Shown: positions 1 to 8,685 of the stretch, piece by piece
Layout: every line of letters begins with the position of its first letter
Position numbering within the stretch: the stretch's first letter is position 1
Assembly: GCF_000430665.1 (NCBI RefSeq)
Contig: NZ_AUML01000039.1
Span: 1-46,359 of the forward strand
Reading direction: 5' to 3'
DNA length: 46,359 nucleotides
Source of the DNA: Aquimarina muelleri DSM 19832
GTDB taxonomy: Bacteria; Bacteroidota; Bacteroidia; Flavobacteriales; Flavobacteriaceae
The notes under the pieces: model-generated
Told to the model about the DNA's origin: nothing
The model's input: the letters and a program-made list of their open reading frames with translations, nothing else
Database searches by the model: none
Translations under genes and position numbers: made by a program

Positions 1-289
1 AGATAACTTTTGTCTCCAAGATTTTTGGGCTACTGAAGCTTCATTTAGATGTATAATGATGGCTTATAATCTGATGAGTTTGTTCCGACATTTTGCACTA
101 AACCATCATAATCGGGCAACATTAAAAACCTTAAAAGTCTATTGCTTTGCATTAGGATCTTGGCAGGTTAAACACGCTAATAAAAAGGTGTTGAAGATTG
201 CTTTACCTGCTAAAAAGAGACCTTGGATGGACGGATTATTTAGTCAAATTAAAAATCTGAACCCTCCTTTTGTATATTCTAACGCATAA
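1..289 (+). CDS. IS1380-family transposase, C-terminal part (runs off left edge)
   Basis: The frame is open from base 2 to the stop at 287-289, so the gene starts outside the window and the methionine at 56 is internal. The visible residues include DNFCLQDFWATEASFR followed by AYNLMSLFR. This is the typical C-terminal DDE-transposase pattern of IS1380-like elements (F.ATEA.FR....AYNL..L.R), and a basic tail of the length usual for the family follows. No stop or frameshift is visible, so this copy may be intact. It abuts a broken IS481-type fragment on the opposite strand, which suggests the IS1380 element inserted into older IS debris. Family assignment is from motif memory; no terminal inverted repeat could be defined. 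Confidence 0.7.
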   Translation, partial: DNFCLQDFWATEASFRCIMMAYNLMSLFRHFALNHHNRATLKTLKVYCFALGSWQVKHANKKVLKIALPAKKRPWMDGLFSQIKNLNPPFVYSNA

Positions 290-528
290 ACTGGGTTAAA
301 ATTTGTAATAAAGGAAGCTCCTTTTGCTAATGAAAAGAAATAATCTTATCATTGAGCAAATCAGTTTTTGTAATAGTATTTTTTTGATCCTAGAATTTTA
401 CAGAAGCTACTTTGTAATAAAGTATCAATAGAAGCCTGAACATAAATACGTCCAATACTTTTGATAGAACTAACGTAATAAATATCCTGACATCCTAAGT
501 AGCCTGGATGATGAGGTTCTTTCTCCAT
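290..528 (-). pseudogene. IS481-type (integrase-core) transposase remnant
   Basis: Reading the minus strand from about 528 down gives EKEPHHPGYLGCQDIYYV, then SIGRIYVQASIDT. After a frame change comes TITKTDLLNDKIISFH, a stop, and ELPLLQILT. This matches the order of blocks in IS481-type rve transposases (HPGYL..QDT.YVG...G.GR.Y.Q..IDT ... LLND ... G.PL..ILTDRG). The homology stops where the IS1380 gene ends, so the fragment is cut there. With a frameshift and an internal stop it cannot make an active enzyme. Confidence 0.6.
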
Positions 529-967
529 TATCAACTATACATTTTAAAGATAATAAAACAGAAATTTATCCAGCTTTTATGTCATTGTATTAAGATGAAG
601 GTAAATTGGTATTTAACAAGATTAAATCTGTGCCTCTATCTTGATGACTGAGTTTGTTTAAAAAGCACGATAATGTATTAGATACTCTCCAAAATAACTA
701 CTATAACTGTAATTAAATATCTTAATTATTTTGTTTTCGGAAGAAATATTAACGGCATCAAAATAGTATTACCTAAATACACAATGGATAATATTATAAT
801 ATTTTATTTCTACTTATAAAGGCATTTAATGCCCTAAAGAAAAATATAATCTTTGGTATTATATACCTTGATATATTGTCAATAGTACCGTATACATATA
901 GATAAGAAGTAAACTGATGTCGATAAATACATTCATATTTTTGTAAATTGTAGCATTTAAAAGGTAA
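529..967. other. AT-rich stretch with no recognisable gene
   Basis: About 440 bases lie between the IS481 fragment and the IS200/IS605 fragment. Stops are frequent in all frames and I recognised no protein motif, RNA gene or long repeat. It is probably decayed IS or gene sequence, like its surroundings. Confidence 0.5.
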
Positions 968-1129
968 GAGCTCAAAACTTTATCAAAGCAGTTTTGGGGC
1001 AGACATCTTTTGGGAAAAGGTTATTTTGTAGTAAGTTCTGGAAATGTGACCGATGAAATTATAATGGGATACATCAAGAATCAAGATATAGAGCGAGAAG
1101 ATGGTAATTTTGAGATTGGCGAACCTTAA
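968..1129 (+). pseudogene. IS200/IS605 TnpA remnant (C-terminal end)
   Basis: Frame 968-1129 reads ELKTLSKQFWGRHLLGKGYF, then VVSSGNVTDEIIMGYIKNQ and a short acidic tail. This is the end of a Y1 (HUH) transposase TnpA, whose family pattern is WGRH.W..GYF..TSGNVTDE.I..Y. The first two thirds, including the HUH motif, are missing, and an in-frame stop lies at 965-967. A hairpin 25 bases after the stop fits the right end of such an element. Confidence 0.7.
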
Positions 1130-1153
1130 GCCGACTTAAAGCGGTTTCCAAAT

Positions 1154-1174
1154 CTACTGGCTTCAAACCAGTAG
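1154..1174 (+). mobile_element. IS200/IS605 right-end hairpin
   Basis: CTACTGG (1154-1160) and CCAGTAG (1168-1174) form a perfect 7-bp stem with a 7-base loop. It sits 25 bases past the stop of the TnpA remnant, where IS200/IS605 elements carry the imperfect palindrome recognised by the Y1 transposase. Confidence 0.5.
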
Positions 1175-1179
1175 TAGTT

Positions 1180-2019
1180 TAATTTTTTCAGAAGCAAATT
1201 GTACACCTTTGTCTGAGTGAAAAATATGATTTTTAGGGATCTTTCTTTTATTTTTAACGATTAATCAAGCTTTATAAACATTATTTTGTGTAGTCATATC
1301 TTCACTTAAAGTCCATGCAAGTACTTTTTTTAGCTAAATCTATAATATTAGTTACGCAACTCTATTTGTCTGCTATTTTGATATAACTAATATCTGACAC
1401 CCATTTTTCTCCTAGATTAGAACTACTAAAGTTTCTGTCTAGCACATTATTTATATAGTGTATGATAATGATTAGAATCTGTAGTAGTTGACTTAAACTT
1501 TTTAGACAATACACTTTTATGAGCTAGTTGTTTCATTAATAAAGAAATATAAGATATTAATAAGATAACCCTTCTCGTTCCAATTATTTTTGAATACAAC
1601 TACCATAAATTTTGTTACTTTGATTAAAAATCTTGACAATTCTATCTTTCAAATGAATCAAAGAATCTTTTTGTTTTATTTAATCTTTAATCAATAATAA
1701 TGAGTAGTCTTACTTATCTAACATATAAAAACATATCTTTTTAACAGAAAATGATTCTATAAATTGATACTTTATCTGTTGCTCTTGGGAAAGATGCTTA
1801 CTTCCCTTTGTAAATCTTTGATCTTTAGTCATTCTGACGTTAATTCTGTTTTCTTTTAGAAATTTCCAGAATTACTTTCATCTCATAGGATTTATACCAT
1901 TTTCTGATCATACTATAATTTAGATCATATTCTTCACTAACTTGTTTAGTATTTTACCTTGATTGTAATAATCCGATAATCATTATATTAAAATAATTAC
2001 TAAGTACTCGTTTTGCCAT
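1180..2019 (-). pseudogene. IS3-family element remnant (OrfA and OrfB, many stops)
   Basis: Read on the minus strand from an ATG at 2017-2019, this starts MAKRVLSNYF. After a stop it continues with VSEEYDLNYSMIRKWYKSYE, the helix-turn-helix region of an OrfA. Around 1700-1500 it reads SLIHLKDRIVKIFNQSNKIY, which fits the start of the OrfB HTH_21 region. Around 1420-1310 comes LGEKWVSDISYIKIADK, a stop, then VTNIIDLAKKSTCMD (family pattern VWV.DITYI......YL..IIDL). Near 1240-1190 it reads HIFHSDKGVQFASE, the second DDE block. The gene order is intact but stops and frameshifts are scattered throughout, so it is dead. Confidence 0.75.
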
Positions 2020-2083
2020 AATTCAAATACATTAAGGTATGGACAATAAAAAATCGTCTCAATAAATTAGGTGTTCCAAACTG

Positions 2084-2239
2084 CTCAGTCCAGAAGATAT
2101 GGCACATCGTAAACGTAGATGCTGGGATGTAGAAGCTGTTTTTGGAAACATGATGTAAAATATGAAATTCAAACACTTTATGTTAAGAGGAATTGATAAA
2201 ATGGAAATCCAAATTGGATTCATATCTTCAAAAAAGTAA
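2084..2239 (+). pseudogene. IS1182-type transposase C-terminal remnant
   Basis: The reading frame gives LSPEDMAHRKRRCWDVEAVF, then GNMM, a stop, KFKHFMLRGIDKMEIQIGF and a second stop. This resembles the tail of IS1182/DDE_Tnp_1-like transposases (HRKRRC.DVE.VFGN.K....F.RF.LRG..KV..E..L). An internal stop and the missing front make it a relic. About 140 bases with no feature other than a promoter box separate it from the polysaccharide operon. Confidence 0.55.
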
Positions 2240-2376
2240 AGTGGGCATAAGGAGCCATGCTTTGAGCTTTTTCCAATAGTAATCTATCAAAAAAACCATC
2301 AAATAAATACTTTTTGGATAGTCTCTTTATAGTTTAATTATATTTATAAAAAAAATTATCGTTTTTTTAAAAAGTA

Positions 2377-2384
2377 TATTTTTG
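2377..2384 (+). promoter_or_regulatory. Bacteroidota -7 box of the polysaccharide operon
   Basis: TATTTTTG fits the Bacteroidota primary-sigma -7 consensus TAnnTTTG. It lies 17 bases before the ATG at 2402. No convincing -33 TTTG was found. The region is AT-rich, so chance matches are possible. Confidence 0.45.
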
Positions 2385-2401
2385 CATAAAATACAAGAAA
2401 C

Positions 2402-3157
2402 ATGAATAGTTTTTTCACAGTTGTTTTAGATAAACTTTATAGAACTAATAATAGGGAAATAGATTTTGATGAAATTTTTCAAAATAAAAAAGGTAGTATT
2501 ACATTTATAAATCCATATTCTTATTCAATTTTAAGAAAGAAGAAAAATAGAGATGCAGTAGATATGGTGAATTGTATTTTTGTAGATGGAATTTTGCTAG
2601 TAAAGATTTTAAAACTTATAGGTGTCAAAACCCATCGTATTAGCTTCGATATGACATCTTTAGCCCCTAAACTATTTAAATTTTGTGAAGATAATGATAA
2701 AACAATTTATTTTGTTGGAACAAAACAAGATATTCTTGAAAAATCTATAGAGAATATAAAAAAAGAATATACTAATCTCAAAATAAAAGGATATAGGAAT
2801 GGTTATTTTAAAACTGATAAAGAGAAAGATTTATTTCAGTCTGAATTAGTTTCTTTAAATTTGGATTACTTAGTTGTTGGAATGGGTACTCCTTTACAAG
2901 AGAGATTTATATTAGAAATGAAAAATAAACAATATAGAGGTAATGCTTATACGTGTGGAGGGTTTTTACATCAATCTTCTTCAAGTTTAATCTACTATCC
3001 TGCTTGGATTGATAAATTTGAATTAAGGTGGTTCTATAGAATGTTTAAAGAAAAAGAGGTTAGGAAAAGAATTTTAATCGAATACCCTCTATTTTTATTT
3101 AAGATTTCATTTGATTTATTTATTCATTACTTTTGCCAAAAACCATTCAAAAATTAA
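2402..3157 (+). CDS. WecG/TagA/CpsF-family glycosyltransferase (GT26)
   Basis: Enzymes of this family transfer a sugar such as ManNAc or ManNAcA to a lipid-linked GlcNAc early in surface-polysaccharide assembly, at the inner face of the cytoplasmic membrane. The 251-residue length is normal. Recognisable family blocks are INPYS (36-40), FVDG (60-63, normally ADG), G.GTPLQE (160-167) and the C-terminal CGGFLHQSS...PAWIDKFELRWFYRM followed by basic residues. The ADG-to-VDG change and the hydrophobic C-terminal end after residue 225 are mild oddities. It is the first gene of a tight operon; the next gene, an initiating phosphosugar transferase, starts 3 bases after its stop. The acceptor and donor sugars cannot be read from the sequence. 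Confidence 0.85.
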   Translation: MNSFFTVVLDKLYRTNNREIDFDEIFQNKKGSITFINPYSYSILRKKKNRDAVDMVNCIFVDGILLVKILKLIGVKTHRISFDMTSLAPKLFKFCEDNDKTIYFVGTKQDILEKSIENIKKEYTNLKIKGYRNGYFKTDKEKDLFQSELVSLNLDYLVVGMGTPLQERFILEMKNKQYRGNAYTCGGFLHQSSSSLIYYPAWIDKFELRWFYRMFKEKEVRKRILIEYPLFLFKISFDLFIHYFCQKPFKN

Positions 3158-3160
3158 AAT

Positions 3161-4330
3161 TTGCATATCTTATATTTTTTTTTATTTTTCGTAGGAGCGT
3201 ATATATTGACTTATCTTACTATTCCAAAAATTATTGGTTTGGTTGAGCATAAGAAACTTATGGATCAACCTAATAAAAGGAGCTCGCATATTAAAATCAC
3301 TCCAACATTAGGAGGTATTTCTTTTTTTTATACATTAATTTTTGCACTTTTTTTTTTAAAAGGATGGGATAAATATGATGAGGCTATCTATTTTATTCCT
3401 GGACTAACTATACTTTTTATAGTTGGATTAAAAGACGACTTGGTTGTACTTTCTCCTTATACAAAGCTAATTGCACAATTAGTTTCAATCCTTTTTATTT
3501 TGAGTAATGAGAGTTTTATGATTCATTCCTTGAATGGTTTTTTTGGAGTATATGAAATTCCAATTTATGTATATTATATAGTAGGAGGGTTTATGATGTT
3601 AACTATTATTAATGCATATAATTTGATTGATGGGATAGATGGTTTAGCAGCAATTGTAGGAATTGTAATACTAATGATTTATACTACGATATTTTATATT
3701 ACAAATGAATATTTTTATGTTTTATTATGCCTAACATTAAACGGCTGTCTTATAGCATTTTTAAGTTTTAACCTATCTTCATCTAGGAAGATTTTTATGG
3801 GAGATACAGGATCACTTATCGTTGGGTTTATAATTGGAACATTAACTTTAAAATTTTTAGCCTTATCTCCAGAATCATATGATAGCCTCCCCTTTTTGTT
3901 AGAAAATGTTCCATTAATAGCAATAAGTATACTTATTGTTCCTTTATTTGATACAGCTAGAATTTTTACAATAAGATTAGCAAATAAAAAAAGCCCATTC
4001 TCACCTGATAGAAATCATACACATCACATATTAATAGATTATTTTAAAATTTCCCATAAACAAGCTAGCTTTATTATTGGAGGCTTTAATTTAATATTTG
4101 TTATAATTTTTATCCTTCTAGGAAGTTCGTCGTATAACTTTTATTTAGTTCTTATATTAATCATAACAGTTATACTACTCGGATATCTTTTTTATCGTTT
4201 TGATTATAGTTTTACAAATATCAAAAGGAAAATTATTTTTCGAAATAAAATAGACATTTTTAAAAGTGAAGTAAAAAAAGGAGGAGAAAAATTGATGCCA
4301 AAAACCAAAAAGAAGCGAAAAAGTAAATGA
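3161..4330 (+). CDS. MraY/WecA-family undecaprenyl-phosphate sugar-1-phosphate transferase
   Basis: This is a polytopic membrane enzyme that loads the first sugar phosphate (in WecA, GlcNAc-1-P from UDP-GlcNAc) onto undecaprenyl phosphate. About ten hydrophobic segments carry the family motifs on cytoplasmic loops: DQPNKRSSH (35-43), the Mg-binding KDD (91-93), NAYNLIDGIDG (151-161), a GDTGS block, and a histidine-rich NHTHH loop. The tail after the last helix is strongly basic. The start is TTG, 3 bases after the GT26 stop; no upstream in-frame ATG fits. Its last 4 bases overlap the start of the UDP-glucose dehydrogenase gene (ATGA), which indicates translational coupling. It probably provides the lipid primer that the GT26 enzyme extends. 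Confidence 0.88.
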   Translation: MHILYFFLFFVGAYILTYLTIPKIIGLVEHKKLMDQPNKRSSHIKITPTLGGISFFYTLIFALFFLKGWDKYDEAIYFIPGLTILFIVGLKDDLVVLSPYTKLIAQLVSILFILSNESFMIHSLNGFFGVYEIPIYVYYIVGGFMMLTIINAYNLIDGIDGLAAIVGIVILMIYTTIFYITNEYFYVLLCLTLNGCLIAFLSFNLSSSRKIFMGDTGSLIVGFIIGTLTLKFLALSPESYDSLPFLLENVPLIAISILIVPLFDTARIFTIRLANKKSPFSPDRNHTHHILIDYFKISHKQASFIIGGFNLIFVIIFILLGSSSYNFYLVLILIITVILLGYLFYRFDYSFTNIKRKIIFRNKIDIFKSEVKKGGEKLMPKTKKKRKSK

Positions 4331-5640
4331 AAATATCAGTAATAGGTACCGGATATGTAGGCTTAGTAACGGGAACATGTTTAGCAGAAACTGGTAATGA
4401 GGTAGTTTGTGTAGATATAAACGAGCAAAAGGTTCAAAAAATGCGTAATGGTGAAGTACCTATATACGAACCACATTTAGACGTGCTTTTTGATAGAAAT
4501 ATAAAAGCAGGAAGATTAATTTTTTCCACATCTTTAAAGGAAGGATTGGAGCATGGAGAAGTTATTTTTTTAGCCCTTCCAACTCCAGAAGATGAGGATG
4601 GATCTGCAGATTTGTCTTATGTTCTTGGAGTAGCAGAAAATATAGGAAATATAATTACAGATTATAAAGTAATAGTAGGTAAAAGTACAGTGCCAGTAGG
4701 AACTGCAGAAAAAGTACGCGAAGCAATTTCTAAAAATGCAAAAAGTACTTTCGATGTCGTTTCCAATCCAGAATTTTTAAGAGAAGGTTTTGCTGTAGAT
4801 GATTTCTTAAAACCAGAACGAATAGTTATTGGATCAAGCTCGCAAAGAGCTACAGAACTTATGGAAAAACTATATAAACCATTTGTTCGATCTGGTAACC
4901 CAATTATCGTCATGGATGAAAAATCTGCGGAACTTACCAAATATGCAGCTAATGCTTTTTTAGCAACTAAAATCACTTTTATGAATGAAATTGCTAACTA
5001 CTGTGAAAAAGTTGGCGCAGATGTGGATAAGGTAAGGATAGGTATGGGTACAGATTCTAGAATAGGCAAGAGGTTTTTATTTCCTGGAATTGGATATGGA
5101 GGTTCTTGTTTTCCTAAAGATGTGAAAGCACTACATAAATCAGGTAAAGATTCTCAATATGAATTTAAGATTTTAGATTCTGTAATTAAAGTAAATGATA
5201 ATCAGAAAATTATTCTATTTCCAAAAATAAAAAATTACTTTAATAATGATCTGCAAAATAAAACGTTTGCAATCTGGGGATTAGCTTTTAAACCTGAAAC
5301 AGATGATATTAGAGAAGCTCCATCATTATATCTTATAGATAAATTACTAACAGAAGGAGCTAATATTAAAGCTTTTGATCCTGAAGCGATGGATAATGTA
5401 GCTAGAAAATATCAAGGTAAAATACAGTTTTCTAAAACAATGTATGATGTTTTAGAAAACGCAGATGCCTTAATTATTTGTACAGAGTGGAGTATTTTTA
5501 GAACTCCCGATTTTAATAAAATTAAATATAGCCTTAGAAAAAATGTAATTTTTGATGGTAGAAACTTGTACGATATAAGCGATGTTGAAAAAGAAGACAT
5601 TTCTTATTTTTCTATTGGAAGAAAAGATATAAAAATTTAA
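4327..5640 (+). CDS. ugd: UDP-glucose 6-dehydrogenase
   Basis: This cytosolic enzyme oxidises UDP-glucose to UDP-glucuronate with two NAD+. The 437-residue protein begins with the Rossmann motif [16 protein letters not shown] (GxGxxG at 7-12). It contains the catalytic-cysteine block [12 protein letters not shown] with Cys261, and a C-terminal UDP-binding domain with the conserved [15 protein letters not shown] stretch. Length and domain order are typical. The start overlaps the upstream gene by 4 bases, and the following decarboxylase starts 1 base past this stop. Together the two make UDP-xylose from UDP-glucose, so the surface glycan probably contains glucuronate and/or xylose. Confidence 0.95.
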   Translation: MKISVIGTGYVGLVTGTCLAETGNEVVCVDINEQKVQKMRNGEVPIYEPHLDVLFDRNIKAGRLIFSTSLKEGLEHGEVIFLALPTPEDEDGSADLSYVLGVAENIGNIITDYKVIVGKSTVPVGTAEKVREAISKNAKSTFDVVSNPEFLREGFAVDDFLKPERIVIGSSSQRATELMEKLYKPFVRSGNPIIVMDEKSAELTKYAANAFLATKITFMNEIANYCEKVGADVDKVRIGMGTDSRIGKRFLFPGIGYGGSCFPKDVKALHKSGKDSQYEFKILDSVIKVNDNQKIILFPKIKNYFNNDLQNKTFAIWGLAFKPETDDIREAPSLYLIDKLLTEGANIKAFDPEAMDNVARKYQGKIQFSKTMYDVLENADALIICTEWSIFRTPDFNKIKYSLRKNVIFDGRNLYDISDVEKEDISYFSIGRKDIKI

Positions 5641-5641
5641 A

Positions 5642-6613
5642 ATGCGAAAAGTTTTAATTACAGGAGCAGCAGGTTTTTTAGGCTCTCATCTTTGCGATAG
5701 ATTTATAAAAGAAGGCTTCCATGTTATAGGTATGGATAATCTGATCACGGGAGATATAAAAAACATAGAGCATCTGTTTAAATTGAAACAATTTGAATTT
5801 TATAACCATGATGTTACAAAGTTTGTTCACGTTCCAGGAAAATTGGATTATATTTTACATTTTGCATCTCCTGCAAGCCCGATAGATTATCTCAAAATTC
5901 CTATTCAAACTTTAAAAGTAGGATCTCTGGGAACACATAACCTTTTAGGATTAGCAAAAGAAAAAGGGTCTAGAATTCTGATAGCTTCTACTAGCGAAGT
6001 ATATGGAGACCCTTTAGTGCATCCTCAAAGTGAAGAATACTATGGAAATGTTAATACTATAGGCCCAAGAGGAGTATATGACGAGGCAAAACGGTTTCAA
6101 GAGTCAATTACTATGGCATATCACACCTATCATGGGTTAGATACTAGGATTGCTCGTATTTTTAATACCTATGGCCCGCGAATGCGACTAAATGACGGAA
6201 GGGTAGTGCCTGCATTTATTGGTCAGGCATTACGAGGAGAGAATCTTACTATATTTGGTAATGGATTACAAACTCGATCCTTTTGTTATATAGATGACCA
6301 AGTAGAAGGCATTTATAAACTGCTTTTTAGTGATTATGTATATCCAGTTAACATTGGTAATCCAGATGAAATCACCATAAAAGAGTTTGCTGAAGAGGTT
6401 GTAAGACTTACGGGGACAGATCAAAAAGTAATATATAAACCACTACCAACAGACGACCCTTTGCAACGACAACCTGATATTAGTAAAGCTAAAGAAATTT
6501 TAGGATGGGAGCCAAAAATAGGACGTTCAGAGGGAATGAAACTAACTTTAGATTATTTTAAAGCATTTTCAAAAGAAGAACTTCGAAAGAGTGAACATAG
6601 AGATTTTGTTTGA
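5642..6613 (+). CDS. UDP-glucuronate decarboxylase (UDP-xylose synthase), extended SDR
   Basis: The predicted reaction is UDP-glucuronate to UDP-xylose plus CO2, using tightly bound NAD+. The protein has the Rossmann motif [11 protein letters not shown] (7-17), the STSEVYGDP block (116-124) with the glutamate typical of UXS enzymes, and the SDR catalytic pair Tyr146/Lys150 in [17 protein letters not shown] and RSFCYIDD are also family blocks. At 323 residues it is the soluble bacterial form without a membrane anchor. It directly follows ugd, whose product is its substrate. UDP-glucose 4-epimerase-like enzymes are the nearest alternative, but SEVYGDP and the pairing with ugd favour UXS. Confidence 0.9.
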   Translation: MRKVLITGAAGFLGSHLCDRFIKEGFHVIGMDNLITGDIKNIEHLFKLKQFEFYNHDVTKFVHVPGKLDYILHFASPASPIDYLKIPIQTLKVGSLGTHNLLGLAKEKGSRILIASTSEVYGDPLVHPQSEEYYGNVNTIGPRGVYDEAKRFQESITMAYHTYHGLDTRIARIFNTYGPRMRLNDGRVVPAFIGQALRGENLTIFGNGLQTRSFCYIDDQVEGIYKLLFSDYVYPVNIGNPDEITIKEFAEEVVRLTGTDQKVIYKPLPTDDPLQRQPDISKAKEILGWEPKIGRSEGMKLTLDYFKAFSKEELRKSEHRDFV

Positions 6614-6664
6614 TTTAACAATCAAGCTAAAATAATAGTTAACGGTAATAGTAGTATACTATAA

Positions 6665-7966
6665 GTGCAATTAAGTACAATAACATCCAAGATTATTAGC
6701 TTGTTCTATAAGGAAGACCATTGGGTTGTGATGACTTTCTGGAACTCTTTATATATAGCTTTTTTTTTACTACCATTAGGAATTAATCTACCAACGCCAT
6801 TTTTTATAGTTTCTATAGTTTTTGGAGTCGTTATCGTATTTAAATACCCAAAAAAGTTTGTTTTAGATAAATCTGTTCTCGCTTTTCCATTATATTTTTT
6901 AGTAATGTGCTTTGGACTCATTTATACAGATAATCTTTTAGACGGGATTAGTCTAATACAGAGGTCTTTATCTCTTTTACTATTTCCTATAATTTTTTTG
7001 TTTGTTAAAGAAGATGCAGCAACTGTAAAAAAACTTTTTAATTTTTTATTGGCAGGGTTAATAGCTTCATTTTTTATTAATTTTTTTAATGCTACACAAG
7101 ATTTAACAGCATATATTCTTGAGAAGAATATCAGTATAGATATATTCTCCTTATTAGAAGAAATCTCTAATGGATGGCATTATTTTTTTATAGGATCTTT
7201 TTTTTCAAGATCTGTTAATTCCAATTATATTTCTATATATATATTATTAGTGTTAAGTTATTATCTCAAAAATAAATTGGAATCAAGGATACAATTAACA
7301 ATTATAGTGATATTGTTTCTTTATCTTTTCTTATTATCCTCTGTTGGAGGATATATAATTCTAGCAATTATGTCTGTGTTTTTAATTATGGATGTTAAGA
7401 GTAAAAGTAAAAAATATACTTTCATAATTATTTTAATCATGGGAACAATTTTATTTTTAAATAACCCAAGAATTATCAATTTTTATAGTAGAATAAAACA
7501 TCTTAGCAAAACATTAAATTATGAAAATAATACTTCCGAAAAATTAAAAGTATTATCATGGGATACAAGTCTCAAACTTATAAAAGAAGCACCTGTATTT
7601 GGTTATGGAACTGGAGATGCAAACGATGTTTTGCTTGAAAAATATAAGAAATTGGGATATAATCTTAATTATGGGTATAAATATAATTCTCACAATCAAT
7701 TTTTTCAAACATATCTACAAACTGGTTTTTTCGGTTTTTTCGTTTTAATTAGTATTTTCATTTTGCTTGCTATACGAATGAAAAGAAGTCGAAATGAGTT
7801 TTCTGTATTTTTAATTCTTTTTATATCCTTGTTGTTTGAGTCTATGTTAGTTCGATTTAATGGTATTGTGTTTTTTTCTATAGTTATTCCTTTATTATTA
7901 AAAAAGAGAAGTATTTTAAGTAGTAGGATTATTCGAAATGATAATCCTGAAAAAAACGATCTGTAA
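6665..7966 (+). CDS. O-antigen ligase/polymerase-like membrane protein
   Basis: This is a 433-residue protein with about ten to twelve hydrophobic segments and a large extracytoplasmic loop around residues 255-350. That loop contains GYGTGDANDVLLE and the motif HNQFFQTYLQTG, typical of the WaaL/Wzy superfamily (HN.yl......G..G). Such proteins polymerise repeat units or ligate them to an acceptor in the periplasm. The two activities cannot be separated from sequence. The longest frame starts at GTG 6665; an ATG at 6731 (MTFWNSLYIAFF) is an alternative that begins at the first helix. It closes the polysaccharide operon, 51 bases after the decarboxylase. Confidence 0.8.
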   Translation: MQLSTITSKIISLFYKEDHWVVMTFWNSLYIAFFLLPLGINLPTPFFIVSIVFGVVIVFKYPKKFVLDKSVLAFPLYFLVMCFGLIYTDNLLDGISLIQRSLSLLLFPIIFLFVKEDAATVKKLFNFLLAGLIASFFINFFNATQDLTAYILEKNISIDIFSLLEEISNGWHYFFIGSFFSRSVNSNYISIYILLVLSYYLKNKLESRIQLTIIVILFLYLFLLSSVGGYIILAIMSVFLIMDVKSKSKKYTFIIILIMGTILFLNNPRIINFYSRIKHLSKTLNYENNTSEKLKVLSWDTSLKLIKEAPVFGYGTGDANDVLLEKYKKLGYNLNYGYKYNSHNQFFQTYLQTGFFGFFVLISIFILLAIRMKRSRNEFSVFLILFISLLFESMLVRFNGIVFFSIVIPLLLKKRSILSSRIIRNDNPEKNDL

Positions 7967-7968
7967 AG

Positions 7969-7990
7969 GTACTTTTTTAAGTACTTTTTT
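7969..7990 (+). promoter_or_regulatory. Candidate operator of the YefM-YoeB pair
   Basis: GTACTT (7969-7974) and AAGTAC (7979-7984) form an inverted repeat with a TTTT centre. GTACTTTTTT also occurs twice directly (7969-7978 and 7981-7990). The site ends 13 bases before the antitoxin ATG. YefM antitoxins of other bacteria bind palindromes with a GTAC core, so this is a plausible autoregulation site. It overlaps the stop region of the upstream membrane-protein gene. Confidence 0.45.
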
Positions 7991-8003
7991 GTATTTTTAT
8001 AGG

Positions 8004-8255
8004 ATGGAAACAGTAAACTATACAGATTTTCGTTCGAATTTGAAGTATTGGTTGGATAAAGTGGTTAATGATGCAAGCGATCTAGTGATCAAAAGAAAAG
8101 GCGGAAAAGATTTAGTGATAATATCGTTAGACGAATATAATTCATTAAAAGAAACTACGTATTTGCTAACAGGAAAGAACAGAGATGTTTTGTTAAATTC
8201 TATTGAAGAGTTAGAAAAAGGTAAAGGCATCCAAAAGGATATAATAGAAGAATGA
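8004..8255 (+). CDS. yefM: YefM/Phd-family antitoxin
   Basis: This 83-residue protein neutralises the YoeB toxin encoded next to it and represses the operon. The N-terminal part (METVNYTDFRSNLKYWLDKV, then VIKRKGGKDLVIISLDEYNS) is the PhdYeFM DNA-binding/dimerisation fold. The C-terminal part, rich in acidic and lysine residues, is the toxin-binding tail. I start it at ATG 8004; the frame is open back to 7938, but that would overlap the preceding gene and add sequence unlike the family. The stop overlaps the toxin start as ATGA, giving coupled translation with the antitoxin first. Confidence 0.92.
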   Translation: METVNYTDFRSNLKYWLDKVVNDASDLVIKRKGGKDLVIISLDEYNSLKETTYLLTGKNRDVLLNSIEELEKGKGIQKDIIEE

Positions 8256-8512
8256 GATTAGTCTGGTCTTCATCTAGTTGGAATGATTACATATATTGGC
8301 AAAAAGGCGATAAGAAAAAGGTTAAGCGAATAAATGAATTATTAAAAAGTTGTATGCGAACACCTTTTGAAGGGATTGGAAAACCAGAAGCATTAAAAGG
8401 TGATTTGCAAGGATATTGGTCGAGACGAATAACATCAGAACATCGCTTAGTTTATAAATATACAGAACAAGAACTATTAATAGCATCTTGTCGCTATCAT
8501 TATAATAAGTAA
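8252..8512 (+). CDS. yoeB: YoeB/Txe-family ribosome-dependent mRNA interferase toxin
   Basis: The 86-residue protein has the RelE fold of YoeB, which cleaves mRNA in the ribosomal A site. The catalytic residues known in E. coli YoeB are all present at the same numbering: Glu46 (GKPEAL), Arg65 (SEHRLVYKY) and His83/Tyr84 (CRYHYNK). The PFEGIGKPEALKG and WSRRI blocks are diagnostic. The toxin therefore looks active, not decayed. It overlaps the antitoxin by 4 bases and is the last gene before a 170-base gap to purD. The pair sits at the boundary of a polysaccharide cluster, a common place for small mobile TA modules. Confidence 0.95.
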   Translation: MRLVWSSSSWNDYIYWQKGDKKKVKRINELLKSCMRTPFEGIGKPEALKGDLQGYWSRRITSEHRLVYKYTEQELLIASCRYHYNK

Positions 8513-8649
8513 TTTAGTCAAAAACTCTTTTATTTTCTGTGAATTTTATTAACTCTTTCCTCTTTTGTTATATCCGTTTGCAGATAAAAACCTAGTATTA
8601 GACTTTTAGTTTTTATTCTAAACAATTAGTTATAGAACCATGAATAAAC

Positions 8650-8657
8650 TATTTTTG
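8650..8657 (+). promoter_or_regulatory. -7 box before purD
   Basis: TATTTTTG matches TAnnTTTG and lies 28 bases before the purD ATG at 8686, a normal spacing for a short untranslated leader. No clear -33 element was found. Confidence 0.4.
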
Positions 8658-8685
8658 AATCTATAAAAACAAGTCATATTATATC

